Assembly: GCA_905373315.1 (NCBI GenBank)
Contig: CAJPSL010000015.1
Coordinates: 1 to 8,641, forward strand
Source of the DNA: Candidatus Saccharimonadota bacterium
GTDB lineage: Bacteria > Patescibacteriota > Saccharimonadia > Saccharimonadales > Saccharimonadaceae
Length of the DNA: 8,641 nucleotides
Reading direction: 5' to 3'
The notes under the pieces were generated by a model that was given only the letters and a program-made list of their open reading frames with translations, ran no database searches and was not told where the DNA came from. Of the stretch, positions 1 to 7,800 are shown one piece after another (within the stretch, counting starts at the first letter, position 1; every line of letters starts with the position of its first letter). The position numbers and the translations under genes are program-made.

Positions 1-376
1 CTGGGTCACGCACACGTCCCTTCTCTGCGTTGATATTCATACTAGCTTCCAGCTGAGTCACTTTTTTACGTAAATTGTTCAGCACCACCTGAGTGTCGAC
101 TGGGTAGATAAACATGCTGATATCCAACACCTCGTCGATATTAATCACCGAACTCAACCAGCCAGTGTAAATTTCACGAGGATAACCATAGACGTAAATA
201 GTACGGCCATATTTGGCACCCAGTCGGAAATAACTTGCTTGAATTTCCACACTACTTGGGGCGATAAAATCGCGCAAAGTTCTCACGCCAGTCAAGAAAG
301 CTTGCTCGACCTCGGCTTGTTCGCGAGCACGCTGTTGAGCGGCGATATCGATGGCATCTAGTTTTTTCTTAGCCAT
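1..376 (-). CDS. virB4: VirB4-family T4SS ATPase, N-terminal part (runs off window)
   Basis: I translated 125 codons from the ATG at 376-374; the frame is open to the window edge, so the C-terminal part, including the P-loop ATPase domain, is not seen. The product begins MAKKKLDAIDIAAQQ, followed by a charged helical stretch. Then come FIAPSSVEI (about residues 38-46), YGRTIYVYGYP (56-66), WLSSVINIDEVLDISMFIYP (71-90) and KKVTQLEASM. This is the pattern of the CagE/TrbE/VirB domain at the start of VirB4/TraC-type ATPases in Gram-positive and Patescibacteria systems. VirB4 is the cytoplasmic motor that energises assembly or transport at the inner-membrane channel. The start is well defined: a strong GGAGGAG lies 7 nt upstream, and the ATG overlaps the previous gene's stop as TAATG, implying translational coupling. 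It is the last gene of the visible operon. I am confident of the family; ATPase activity cannot be judged from this fragment. Confidence 0.9.
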   Translation of the reverse strand, partial: MAKKKLDAIDIAAQQRAREQAEVEQAFLTGVRTLRDFIAPSSVEIQASYFRLGAKYGRTIYVYGYPREIYTGWLSSVINIDEVLDISMFIYPVDTQVVLNNLRKKVTQLEASMNINAEKGRVRDP

Positions 377-1290
377 TAAAAATCTCCTCCATATGGCGAT
401 TCACCATTTCCCTTACGGATGTAAGTCGTCGTCAGATCATTTGGGTTGCGTACTAATGGCTGACGTGCTGCAGTATCAGGATTATAAGAAATATAGAACA
501 ATTCTCCAAGCTGCCTGGTGTTGAGTTGCAAACTCTTCACGCCCATAGCAAACAGACCGTTCATCACCGTATCGATGCGGTTTTTGATTTCATCTTTTGC
601 TTTTTCATACATTGGTTGATCGATTCTAGTGATCAATGTTTCCTTTTTACCACTAAAGAAGCTATCAAACAGACCTTTTGCTTGTTGTTTCATGGCATTA
701 ACATCACCACCAGGAAAATACGGCACCACGATGAAAAATCGCTTATCCATAATGTTCGCTTCTTGTGACAGCACCTCGATGAAGTTCATATAGTCATCCA
801 TCAGCACATTCAGTAACATATTATCTTGAGAGCGGCGAATGCGCGACAATCGATCAAGGTATGGACCGATATCGACACGCTGTGATCGTACTAGGATCTG
901 AACTGGAAAATAGAGCGAGTTGAGTAGGTTTTGATAGCTAAATTCGATAGCTTCTCGCTCACGAGTACTCATCAAATCAAAGTTGATAGACTGACATTCT
1001 ATCACCGCACGAAAACTACCATCACTCATGATGATCATGTTTTCACGCATTTCTGAAAACAATAACGTATTTTGTGTGCTGATGGCGCTCTTTTTGTCTT
1101 TCGGAGCTGGTGGATTCTGTGGATTTGGAGCTGGCTGACCTGGCTGAGTTATACCAGGCTGCATTGGCAACGCTGGCTGACCAGGTTGTGGCTGCTGTGG
1201 CGGTAATGGTTGACTAGGCTGCCCAGAAACAACCGGCGGTGTCGTCGGGTTGGGTGGTAACTGATATGGTTGTTGATTATCTGGTTGCAT
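376..1290 (-). CDS. TraC-like domain protein (VirB4 N-terminal-like, no ATPase)
   Basis: This is a 304-residue soluble protein with no signal peptide or membrane segment. Residues 1-67 are a disordered Pro/Gln head with GQPA and QPG repeats, ending in PAPKDKK. Residues 68 to about 290 form a folded domain that begins SAISTQNTLLFSEMRENM and continues DGSFRAVIECQSINFDLMS (90-108), NSLYFPVQILVRSQRVDIGPY (124-144) and KRFFIVVPYFP (183-193). I recognise this as the TraC-like domain that Patescibacteria and Firmicutes T4SS loci carry as a separate gene beside VirB4. There is no Walker A (GxxxxGK[ST]) motif, so it is not itself the motor. The start is supported by AGGTGG just upstream, overlapping the TAG stop of the PrgI gene 7 nt away. 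The stop overlaps the virB4 ATG by one base. Its likely role, by inference, is an adaptor between VirB4 and the membrane channel. Confidence 0.8.
   Translation of the reverse strand: MQPDNQQPYQLPPNPTTPPVVSGQPSQPLPPQQPQPGQPALPMQPGITQPGQPAPNPQNPPAPKDKKSAISTQNTLLFSEMRENMIIMSDGSFRAVIECQSINFDLMSTREREAIEFSYQNLLNSLYFPVQILVRSQRVDIGPYLDRLSRIRRSQDNMLLNVLMDDYMNFIEVLSQEANIMDKRFFIVVPYFPGGDVNAMKQQAKGLFDSFFSGKKETLITRIDQPMYEKAKDEIKNRIDTVMNGLFAMGVKSLQLNTRQLGELFYISYNPDTAARQPLVRNPNDLTTTYIRKGNGESPYGGDF
384..390 (-). promoter_or_regulatory. Strong Shine-Dalgarno for virB4
   Basis: GGAGGAG on the minus strand lies 7 nt before the virB4 ATG, inside the last codons of the TraC-like gene. It is the strongest ribosome-binding site in the window and fixes the virB4 start. 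Together with the TAATG overlap it suggests that virB4 is translated both by coupling and by fresh initiation. Confidence 0.85.
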
Positions 1291-1293
1291 TTC

Positions 1294-1299
1294 CCACCT
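1294..1299 (-). promoter_or_regulatory. Shine-Dalgarno of TraC-like gene, overlapping the upstream stop
   Basis: The minus strand reads TAGGTGGGAAATG. The first three bases are the stop codon of the PrgI-family gene, and AGGTGG can pair with the 16S anti-SD just before the ATG. Ribosomes finishing PrgI therefore stop on the next gene's ribosome-binding site, a typical arrangement for coupled translation. Confidence 0.6.
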
Positions 1300-2227
1300 A
1301 ACGTAGTGAAATCACCACTTCCTCCTCAGCTGTTTCCTCTGAGCGTTTATGTATCCGATCTGCTTCTTTTTGTAGGGTCGCTATGGAAAGATCGGAATGA
1401 TTATTTGCCAAATCTATTATACCAGGGTCAACAGGTTGTTGTATAGGTTGATTTTGGTCAGCTGGTGGGGTGACGGTAGGTCGCTCACCTGCTGGAGATA
1501 GGACACCTTGACGCATGTGGGGGTACGGGTTGACGGTTAGTTTTGGTATATCTTCCTCTTGAGCTGCCATGAAAACTGCTGGCTGAGTCGGCTGTTGTAC
1601 CGTTGATGTTTGAGGTTTTTGCATGCGCTGCATCAGTTGTTCTCGTCGCTGTTGGTCTGTCTCGGCGATCATATCAGCAATTTGTCGTGAAGTAGTATTA
1701 CCCCGATCCAAAATATCTTCCTCTGCCTGGACAGCGGTATTATAGAAATCAGCCTGTAGTGAACTGGCGGTATCTAAATTACCCGTTGCTTCCGGGTTGC
1801 CGACGCCGCGGACTGACCAGCCATGCGTGTCAACAATATTTGCTAGGTATGATAATCGTCGCTGGATCTCTCGTTGATCATAGTTCTTACTCAGGTTTTC
1901 TTCCTTGGTTTTTGGTGCCACCACTTCTATCAGCGTCTCTACTCCGTCTGGCTCCCAGAGCCGCACGCGCGGTTTTAAGAAAAATGATATCACTGCCGCA
2001 ATATATATTTCCATCGGCTGTTCCTTACGTAGTGGCAACGCTAATACGGTGAAAAACACCCCAAATGGCAAAGGAATGATTGCTAGTGGTAACAAGGCAA
2101 CTCCTAGCGCCCACGCTATACCAAAAAAGCCCACCGCGATGATGAGAAACACAAATTGCTTAAAACTGAACGGCCCAAGCAGCTTGTCTTCTGCTTCCAC
2201 ATCCTGGGGCACTCTATACACAGCCAT
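1298..2227 (-). CDS. PrgI-family T4SS inner-membrane protein with long soluble tail
   Basis: The 309-residue product starts MAVYRVPQDVEAEDKLLGPF, the typical opening of PrgI-family proteins (VirB3-like position in Gram-positive T4SSs). Two adjacent membrane helices follow (about residues 23-41 and 44-65), then the short RKEQPMEIYIAAVISFFLKPR segment (67-87) and RLWEPDG. That is essentially the whole conserved family. The remaining 210 or so residues are a cytoplasmic extension: a charged helical part (106-205, many Gln/Arg/Glu) and then a Gln/Pro-rich linker (206-270) ending in an acidic/basic helix and EEEVVISLR. It sits 25 nt after the second VirB6-like gene and 7 nt before the TraC-like gene, as PrgI genes usually precede VirB4-type genes. 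No Shine-Dalgarno precedes its ATG; instead a -10 box ends 8 nt upstream, so translation from a leaderless mRNA is likely. It probably anchors the VirB4/TraC-like proteins at the membrane channel (family knowledge plus inference). Confidence 0.9.
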   Translation of the reverse strand: MAVYRVPQDVEAEDKLLGPFSFKQFVFLIIAVGFFGIAWALGVALLPLAIIPLPFGVFFTVLALPLRKEQPMEIYIAAVISFFLKPRVRLWEPDGVETLIEVVAPKTKEENLSKNYDQREIQRRLSYLANIVDTHGWSVRGVGNPEATGNLDTASSLQADFYNTAVQAEEDILDRGNTTSRQIADMIAETDQQRREQLMQRMQKPQTSTVQQPTQPAVFMAAQEEDIPKLTVNPYPHMRQGVLSPAGERPTVTPPADQNQPIQQPVDPGIIDLANNHSDLSIATLQKEADRIHKRSEETAEEEVVISLR

Positions 2228-2235
2228 ATGCTACT

Positions 2236-2264
2236 AGTATAGCAAAGATAGCTTAACTAGTTAA
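2236..2264 (-). promoter_or_regulatory. Candidate extended -10 promoter for the PrgI gene
   Basis: The minus strand has TTAACT (2264-2259), a 17-nt spacer and TATACT (2241-2236), preceded by TG-C, which gives the extended -10 form TGnTATACT. The predicted transcription start falls at or within about 2 nt of the ATG at 2227. The -35 region overlaps the stop codon of the upstream VirB6-like gene. This would give prgI, the TraC-like gene and virB4 their own promoter. Confidence 0.6.
2253..2264. repeat. Perfect 12-bp palindrome TTAACTAGTTAA over stop codon and -35
   Basis: A perfect palindrome that contains the TAA stop of the second VirB6-like gene and covers the candidate -35 box of the PrgI promoter. 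It has no loop, so it would act as a DNA dyad (possible operator) rather than an RNA hairpin. Chance occurrence in AT-rich sequence cannot be excluded. Confidence 0.4.
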
Positions 2265-4751
2265 ATCCTCAGGCTTAATTCCTAGAGAAAGAGATATCTC
2301 TCGAATTGTATTACCAGTTTTACCAATTCGACTACTAAACCGAGGATCGGTTTGTGCCAAAACAAGGTTCTTGCGCAACGTATCCAGCCCAGCTTCATTG
2401 ATTTGCGAGACAAAGCTTTGGTCGCTCAACGCTTCCTTTAGTGGCTTTAGGTAAGCCAAGTCTGAACCGACAATTGCTTCGGTCGACAAACCACCGATGT
2501 TAAGGTTATCAAGCATAAGTTTCCTCATGTAGTCTGGACCGTTCATATTAACGTTATTGGCCTTGATGGCCGCTGCAGCCGCACCACCTAACCAAGCTGG
2601 TTTAGCAGAGTTAGACAGCAGCGCATCACCGTATTCTTGTGCAAAGTCGTCATTTAGTGCGCCAAAGTCAGTTTTTTGTAGCAAGCTTTGGATAGCCACA
2701 GCGTCTTTACCTCCTAATACGTGGTGAATTGCTGCGTAGCGGATATCATCAGTGACCGTCAAGCCGCGTCGACTGACACCGTTTGCCAATTCCACCATAT
2801 CATCATTGCTGACATTCATAGCATTCAAGATAGTCATAGCGTTCTCAATCGATTCCTTATTAGCCTTGGTGATGGTACTACGTGCGGTTGACCATACACG
2901 TTGTGAACCACGATCGTTGCCAAAGTACATATTTTCCACTGAACCTGCTTGGGCTCGCAACTCCTCCTGGTTGGCTAGATCGTTTGCTAAGATGTAATCA
3001 TTAACACGCTGAATACTGTTTTTTCGCAGCCCTTGAATCGCAATACTGCGTGCTTCTCGTTGAGTTTCTTCCTGTAGTGTTTCATAGCGGCGGGCAGCTC
3101 TCTTTTTCAGATTGGCTGGTGTCGGTGTACCCTCAACTTTCATCTCCTCATAAGCGTTTGCGGTCGTAACATCAGCTAGTGACAATTGGTCAGCGGCAGC
3201 TCGCGACTCAATGTCAGCAATTTGGTTAGCGCGGGAAAGCTTGTAGGCTGCGTCAGCCCGTTTTTGATAGGCTTCTGAACGAGTTTTGAACTTACGCGAG
3301 CGATAATTGGCCCAGCGCCCCATTTTGCGGATGCCGCTGAATTTACTCAGTTCGTCGTCAGCTCTGCCTAATGAATTTTTATGAGCCGCCAATTGACTAC
3401 GGTCACGTGACCAGTTTTTAGTTCGGTCGATAACACCGCGGTTCTTGTTATTGACGATACCAGCCACTCGACCCAGTACACCGCCACTCAACTTGAACAC
3501 CAGAGGTGCGATAGCTAGGGCTGAGACTTGCACTGCCAGCCCTAAAATTACCATAATCCATGAGTTGGCGTTTTGTAAAATGATCATTCCTGCCAGCTGT
3601 GCTCCGCCAAAGACCACTGAAAATGCTGGGAAGAATATCACCAGGGTGAACATTAAGTTTCGCCATTTTTCAAAGAATTTCTCGGTGCCTGGTAACAGAT
3701 AGCACACGAAAGCCAGCGGTGATATGACCGTCAGAATGATCAGTAGTGCCTGTCGAGCTGCCAAGATGATAAAGACGACCGTCAGGGTTAATAAGATACT
3801 AGCGATGATAGGCAGTAACCAGTAAGCGGCTGAAGCTAATGACCCGCCAGTTACTGCCAGCGCGCCATAGACCCCTGCTGTTGCTGCGCCACCAGACAGA
3901 ACCATAGCCACCAAGTCACTCCAGGTTGGTAGTGGAGCACCATTAAACGCACCATTTGCTGACACCTGAGAACGAATTTCGTTGAACATATCTTGTAGGG
4001 CGACACCAAAGATATTCGACAGATCGATCATCGCAGCACAGATGATGAAAGACAGGTTAACTAAAATTGCGGCAATAACCACTCGTGGAACTAGTTTTTT
4101 GATACCGTAGTTACTAATGCCAACTGAGGTGAGCTGTGAATAAATAACGATCAAAAAGGCGACGATGAACGCTGCATTGGCGATGTTTCGCATGATATCC
4201 CAGGCGACCTTTACCCCAGAGCTATTGTTGGAGCTGTCTATCGCTGGTGTAGTCATCAGGTCGGAAATCCAGGTATACACTTCATCAATTCCTGAGGCGA
4301 TCCCATTAGAGATTGGGCAAATAAACCAACCCGTTCCCCCTCTCACATCACATTCTGACTCACTAGGGTTACTGTCTTGTTTAACTTCAATGTCTTCTGG
4401 TTCGCCTGCCTGTGTTGGTGTGCTGCCGTTTAGAGTGTATTTAACATATTTCGCGGTAGTAGCAGTTCGTGGATTGCTATTTCCAGCGAAAAATACTACG
4501 GTTGACTGATTACCTTCGGTAGCCTCGTAGACCCAGTCTTTACTGTCACGACCAAGCAGTTTTTTACGAGCTGTGTCGTTAACTGGTTTGAGTGTTTTAC
4601 CGTCAACGACCAGGGAATCGCTTTTCCACTGGGCTTCAGCGGCATAGACCGAAGTAGAGTTGATGAGTATACCACTAAAAAACCCGACAAAAATACCAAT
4701 AGTCAGTATGGCAAACCACTGCGACCGACGTATTTGCGGACGCACTCGCAT
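2253..4751 (-). CDS. VirB6-like polytopic T4SS channel protein (paralog 2), 832 aa
   Basis: From the ATG at 4751 the protein starts MRVRPQIRRSQWFAILTIG, a basic n-region and hydrophobic core, with probable signal-peptide cleavage near VYAAEA. A short ectodomain of about 100 residues follows, with one Cys pair in CDVRGGTGWFIC. The VirB6/TrbL-like core (about residues 183-430) has some six membrane helices, including RNIANAAFIVAFLIVIYSQ, then the signature ISNYGIKKLVPR, and AARQALLIILTVISPLAFVC. The last 390 or so residues are a charged helical cytoplasmic tail rich in Ala, Arg, Glu and Asn. VirB6 proteins form the inner-membrane substrate channel. The start choice matters. The frame extends upstream to a TTG at 4796 and ATGs at 4784 and 4766, but only the 4751 ATG has a Shine-Dalgarno (GGAG, 9-nt spacing). 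A promoter between 4803 and 4775 also places the transcript start near 4768, excluding the TTG and the first ATG. The family is clear from topology and signature; the substrate is unknown. Confidence 0.85.
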   Translation of the reverse strand: MRVRPQIRRSQWFAILTIGIFVGFFSGILINSTSVYAAEAQWKSDSLVVDGKTLKPVNDTARKKLLGRDSKDWVYEATEGNQSTVVFFAGNSNPRTATTAKYVKYTLNGSTPTQAGEPEDIEVKQDSNPSESECDVRGGTGWFICPISNGIASGIDEVYTWISDLMTTPAIDSSNNSSGVKVAWDIMRNIANAAFIVAFLIVIYSQLTSVGISNYGIKKLVPRVVIAAILVNLSFIICAAMIDLSNIFGVALQDMFNEIRSQVSANGAFNGAPLPTWSDLVAMVLSGGAATAGVYGALAVTGGSLASAAYWLLPIIASILLTLTVVFIILAARQALLIILTVISPLAFVCYLLPGTEKFFEKWRNLMFTLVIFFPAFSVVFGGAQLAGMIILQNANSWIMVILGLAVQVSALAIAPLVFKLSGGVLGRVAGIVNNKNRGVIDRTKNWSRDRSQLAAHKNSLGRADDELSKFSGIRKMGRWANYRSRKFKTRSEAYQKRADAAYKLSRANQIADIESRAAADQLSLADVTTANAYEEMKVEGTPTPANLKKRAARRYETLQEETQREARSIAIQGLRKNSIQRVNDYILANDLANQEELRAQAGSVENMYFGNDRGSQRVWSTARSTITKANKESIENAMTILNAMNVSNDDMVELANGVSRRGLTVTDDIRYAAIHHVLGGKDAVAIQSLLQKTDFGALNDDFAQEYGDALLSNSAKPAWLGGAAAAAIKANNVNMNGPDYMRKLMLDNLNIGGLSTEAIVGSDLAYLKPLKEALSDQSFVSQINEAGLDTLRKNLVLAQTDPRFSSRIGKTGNTIREISLSLGIKPEDLTS

Positions 4752-4760
4752 TTTCAACCA

Positions 4761-4764
4761 CTCC
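4761..4764 (-). promoter_or_regulatory. Shine-Dalgarno selecting the 4751 start
   Basis: GGAG on the minus strand, 9 nt before the ATG at 4751. No comparable motif precedes the earlier in-frame TTG/ATG codons, so it decides the start of the second VirB6-like gene. Confidence 0.6.
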
Positions 4765-4774
4765 ATTACTGTAA

Positions 4775-4803
4775 ATGGTAGCATTTTTTCGCGCAAAAGT
4801 CAA
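4775..4803 (-). promoter_or_regulatory. Candidate sigma-70 promoter for second VirB6-like gene
   Basis: TTGACT (4803-4798) is followed by an exact 17-nt spacer and TACCAT (4780-4775), matching the consensus at 5/6 and 4/6 positions. Transcription would begin near 4768, giving a leader of about 17 nt that carries the GGAG before the 4751 ATG. It lies in the 62-nt gap after the first VirB6-like gene, so the two paralogs could be expressed independently. Read-through from upstream also remains possible. Confidence 0.6.
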
Positions 4804-4813
4804 CTATATGAAT

Positions 4814-7800
4814 CTATCGGCCAAACGCAGTAGGCGGTCGGTTGCGTCGGTGTTGTGACCGTCCAGTGCCACTGGTACCACCCTGGTCAATATAGCTCGG
4901 TGGGATACTGGTAGCACTCGTCGGATCAGAAGATCTGTCTACCTGCACAGTAACGTTAACCTGTGGAGCTGGAGCCTGTGTTTGACCACCTGAAGATGAG
5001 GACAATGAATCTGGTTTTGGAGCTTCTGCTCCTCGTGCCTGTTCTTTGATGGCGTAGTAGCGATCAGGAGTCATGCTCGGTGCCTGAGAAGGTGTTGGCT
5101 GTGCCACGCCCTGTGGAGCTTGATTTTGCTGCAATGGTGGTACAGATGGCGAACTAGCCATATTGGACTTTATTGTGTCAATTGCTGCCTTAAGATTAGT
5201 TTGACCTTTTTCTCCTTTTTGACCCAAGGCTTCAAATACTGGTGCGGTCTTACCATTAGCTTGACCCATGTATCGTGAACTGTCGGACACCTCGGCAGCC
5301 CTACTCTTTGCTAAACCTCCCTTGTCGTAAGCATTAACAAGAGCCTCTGCGCTCTGAGTAGATAAGTTATCTACAGAAAGGTTCTCAAATGCTTTACTCG
5401 TCATTTGGGCTAGCTCATCTCGACTAACACCATAAGCTTGCTGTCCTTTACCTATTGCATCAAAACCGGCTACTCCGGCAGCGGCTACTCCGGCATCATA
5501 TTTCTTGACATTAGTGAGAGCATCTCCCATCTCGATACTGGTAATTTTACCACCTTCTTCTAGATATTTACGCAACTGTCCTGTTCCCCAAGCGCCTTGT
5601 TGAGACAGTTTTTCCGCCGCCGCCGCCTGAACGTATTTGTCATCTGACTGTAAAGCCTCAACTGCGTTACTGTTATATTCAAACCGCAATTTTTTGGCTG
5701 CAGCTTCTTGAGATAGTTTATGAATATATTCCTGACCACCGGTAGTGGCAGCAGCAAATCCTAAGCGCTTCTCCAAATCTCCGCCAGAAGCTTCAGCCAG
5801 CCCTGCTCGGTAGCGCTGCTGTTCGCTCTGTTCTGCTAGGGCTGCTCGGGTTTCCCTGTCGAGTGATCGTCGCTTTAATCCTCGTAAACCTCCCTGTAGT
5901 CGTCTTCTAATTGGACTATCGCTAAAATCTCTAGCCATAAATTCACTACGCTTCATATTTGCCCTGCGCTTGGCAAACTTGTTTCCTGCGTTGAGTGCAG
6001 GCGCTGATGCTTTGTTCAAGAGCCCGCTGGCCCGCCCCATCAGGTTGCCGATAATGGCATTGGATTTCAGTGCCATACCGAGGATGACGAAGGTACCAAC
6101 AAACAAGAGAGCTAAAGCCATTAGTTGTTGTATCACTTCAGCATCTTTGTTTATAAGGGCGCTAAAAGCTAATAATTTTAATCCACCATAATACACTGCT
6201 GCCAAAGGATAGAGGAATACCATACCAGTGAAGACCTTCTTCCATTTGTCAAAGACACTTTGAGTATTTGGCAAAATCCAGGCCGCAAACGCCAGTGGAG
6301 CCAAGATGGCGAGGACTGGTATCACCGCTGATCGAAATACCAATGCCAATAAACCTGAGACGATGCCGATCACACCCGGAACGATTGCCATCAGTACAAA
6401 CATAAACATAGTTCCAATCCCGAAAACTGAGGCCGCAATTGCTCCACCGACTATTGTTGCTCCAGTCACTGTGCCACCACCCGCTAAAATTGCCGTCAAT
6501 AAGGCTCCCCAACCAACATCTTTGTAACTCATATTTTGTATCGGAGCTGTAATGATTCCTAGCAGAGTACTACCAAGGATGTTTGCGGTATCAACGATGA
6601 CTTGGATAACAAAGTAGGATATATTCACTGCAACCGCAGCGATGATGAAACGAGGTAGCATTTTCTTGATACCGTAGTTAGAGATACCGACATTCGATAC
6701 TTGTGAGATAATAATCAAGATAAATACCAGTGCTAACAAGACATTAGCAAGGTCTCGCATAGTTTTCCAAGCATCATATGTATTTCCTGTTGCCTGCAAG
6801 GGACTTGTAACTAAATATTCTTCTAACATCCCCCAGACCGAGTCGGCAAAGTCAGCCAGTTTGTCAATAACTGGGCAGATAAACCATCCTATACCCGTTA
6901 GCTCACTAGTACACGTTTTTTCCTCTTTTTCTTCTCCTGCCCCCTCGGTCGACTGGGCTGTAGCGTCAGCGCTTTGCTCCGGAGTATCCCCTACGGAAAG
7001 TTCCTTCTGTTCATCTTTATGTTCAGACGCATATTTGGCAAACTTATCAAAAGCACCCCTGTTGTTTTGGAGCCAAGAACCGATATCGCTACAGCTTACT
7101 TCGACTAATCCTCCCTCAGTGTCGTCGGTTGCTGCCAACCAGACTTTTTCATTACCCTTGGAAGTCTTATAAATCATGTCGGCGGTTTTGCCACCTGTAC
7201 TGGTAAATGGAATTTTGTAGTAATAATACCCCGAGCTATCTGGATTTTCTTTAGGGATTTCCTTGAGAGATTTATCACCGCTAGCAGAACAACCGCTAGC
7301 AGAACTAGTAAATGTTTTTGAATACATATACCATTGTTCGGCGCTGCCTGAAGCTATAGAAGGTAGGCTGCCGGTGGCATTTTTGATACCGTCTTTGAAA
7401 CGTTCTTTAATGGCCGCGCCACCCTTTTTTGGTGCACAACCACCCGGAGGATTTTCGTCAGGAGCTAAATTACTACTAGAATAGTAAACAGTGTATGAAG
7501 TAAAATAATTTGGTTTTGATACACTCCGTAAGTCGTTAACATTTTGTGTAAAACGACCCCAGGAATTCCATTCATACTTTTTACATCTTTCCCAATTTCG
7601 AAATACCCAGCCAGCTTTGGTTTGATCAATAAAAAATTTACCACCCATATGCCGGTAGAAGTCAGCATATTTAGAAGAGCCCTCCCAAATATCAATCCCC
7701 GCTTTTAGGAGGCTAGCACAGCTGAGATCTCCACCGATTTGTTTTGTGATGGGGTCGACACCTGAGTAGGATTTAATACCGCCTTTAGTATTTTTTCCCA

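Noticed and set aside
526..768. Plus-strand open frame of 80 codons
   Set aside because: It lies wholly inside the TraC-like gene on the opposite strand, and its product looks like antisense translation with no family resemblance.
1303..1318. Hairpin (6-bp stem, 4-nt loop) at the PrgI/TraC-like junction
   Set aside because: Short, includes a G-U pair and has no T-tract; the adjoining genes are 7 nt apart and coupled, so a terminator is unlikely.
1905..2237. Plus-strand open frame of 110 codons over the PrgI gene
   Set aside because: Antisense shadow of a well-conserved PrgI coding region; Ser/Asn/Thr-rich product without recognisable features.
4752..4796. TTG start for the second VirB6-like gene
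   Set aside because: It is the longest frame but lacks a Shine-Dalgarno, lies upstream of the predicted transcript start and would put extra residues before a complete signal peptide.
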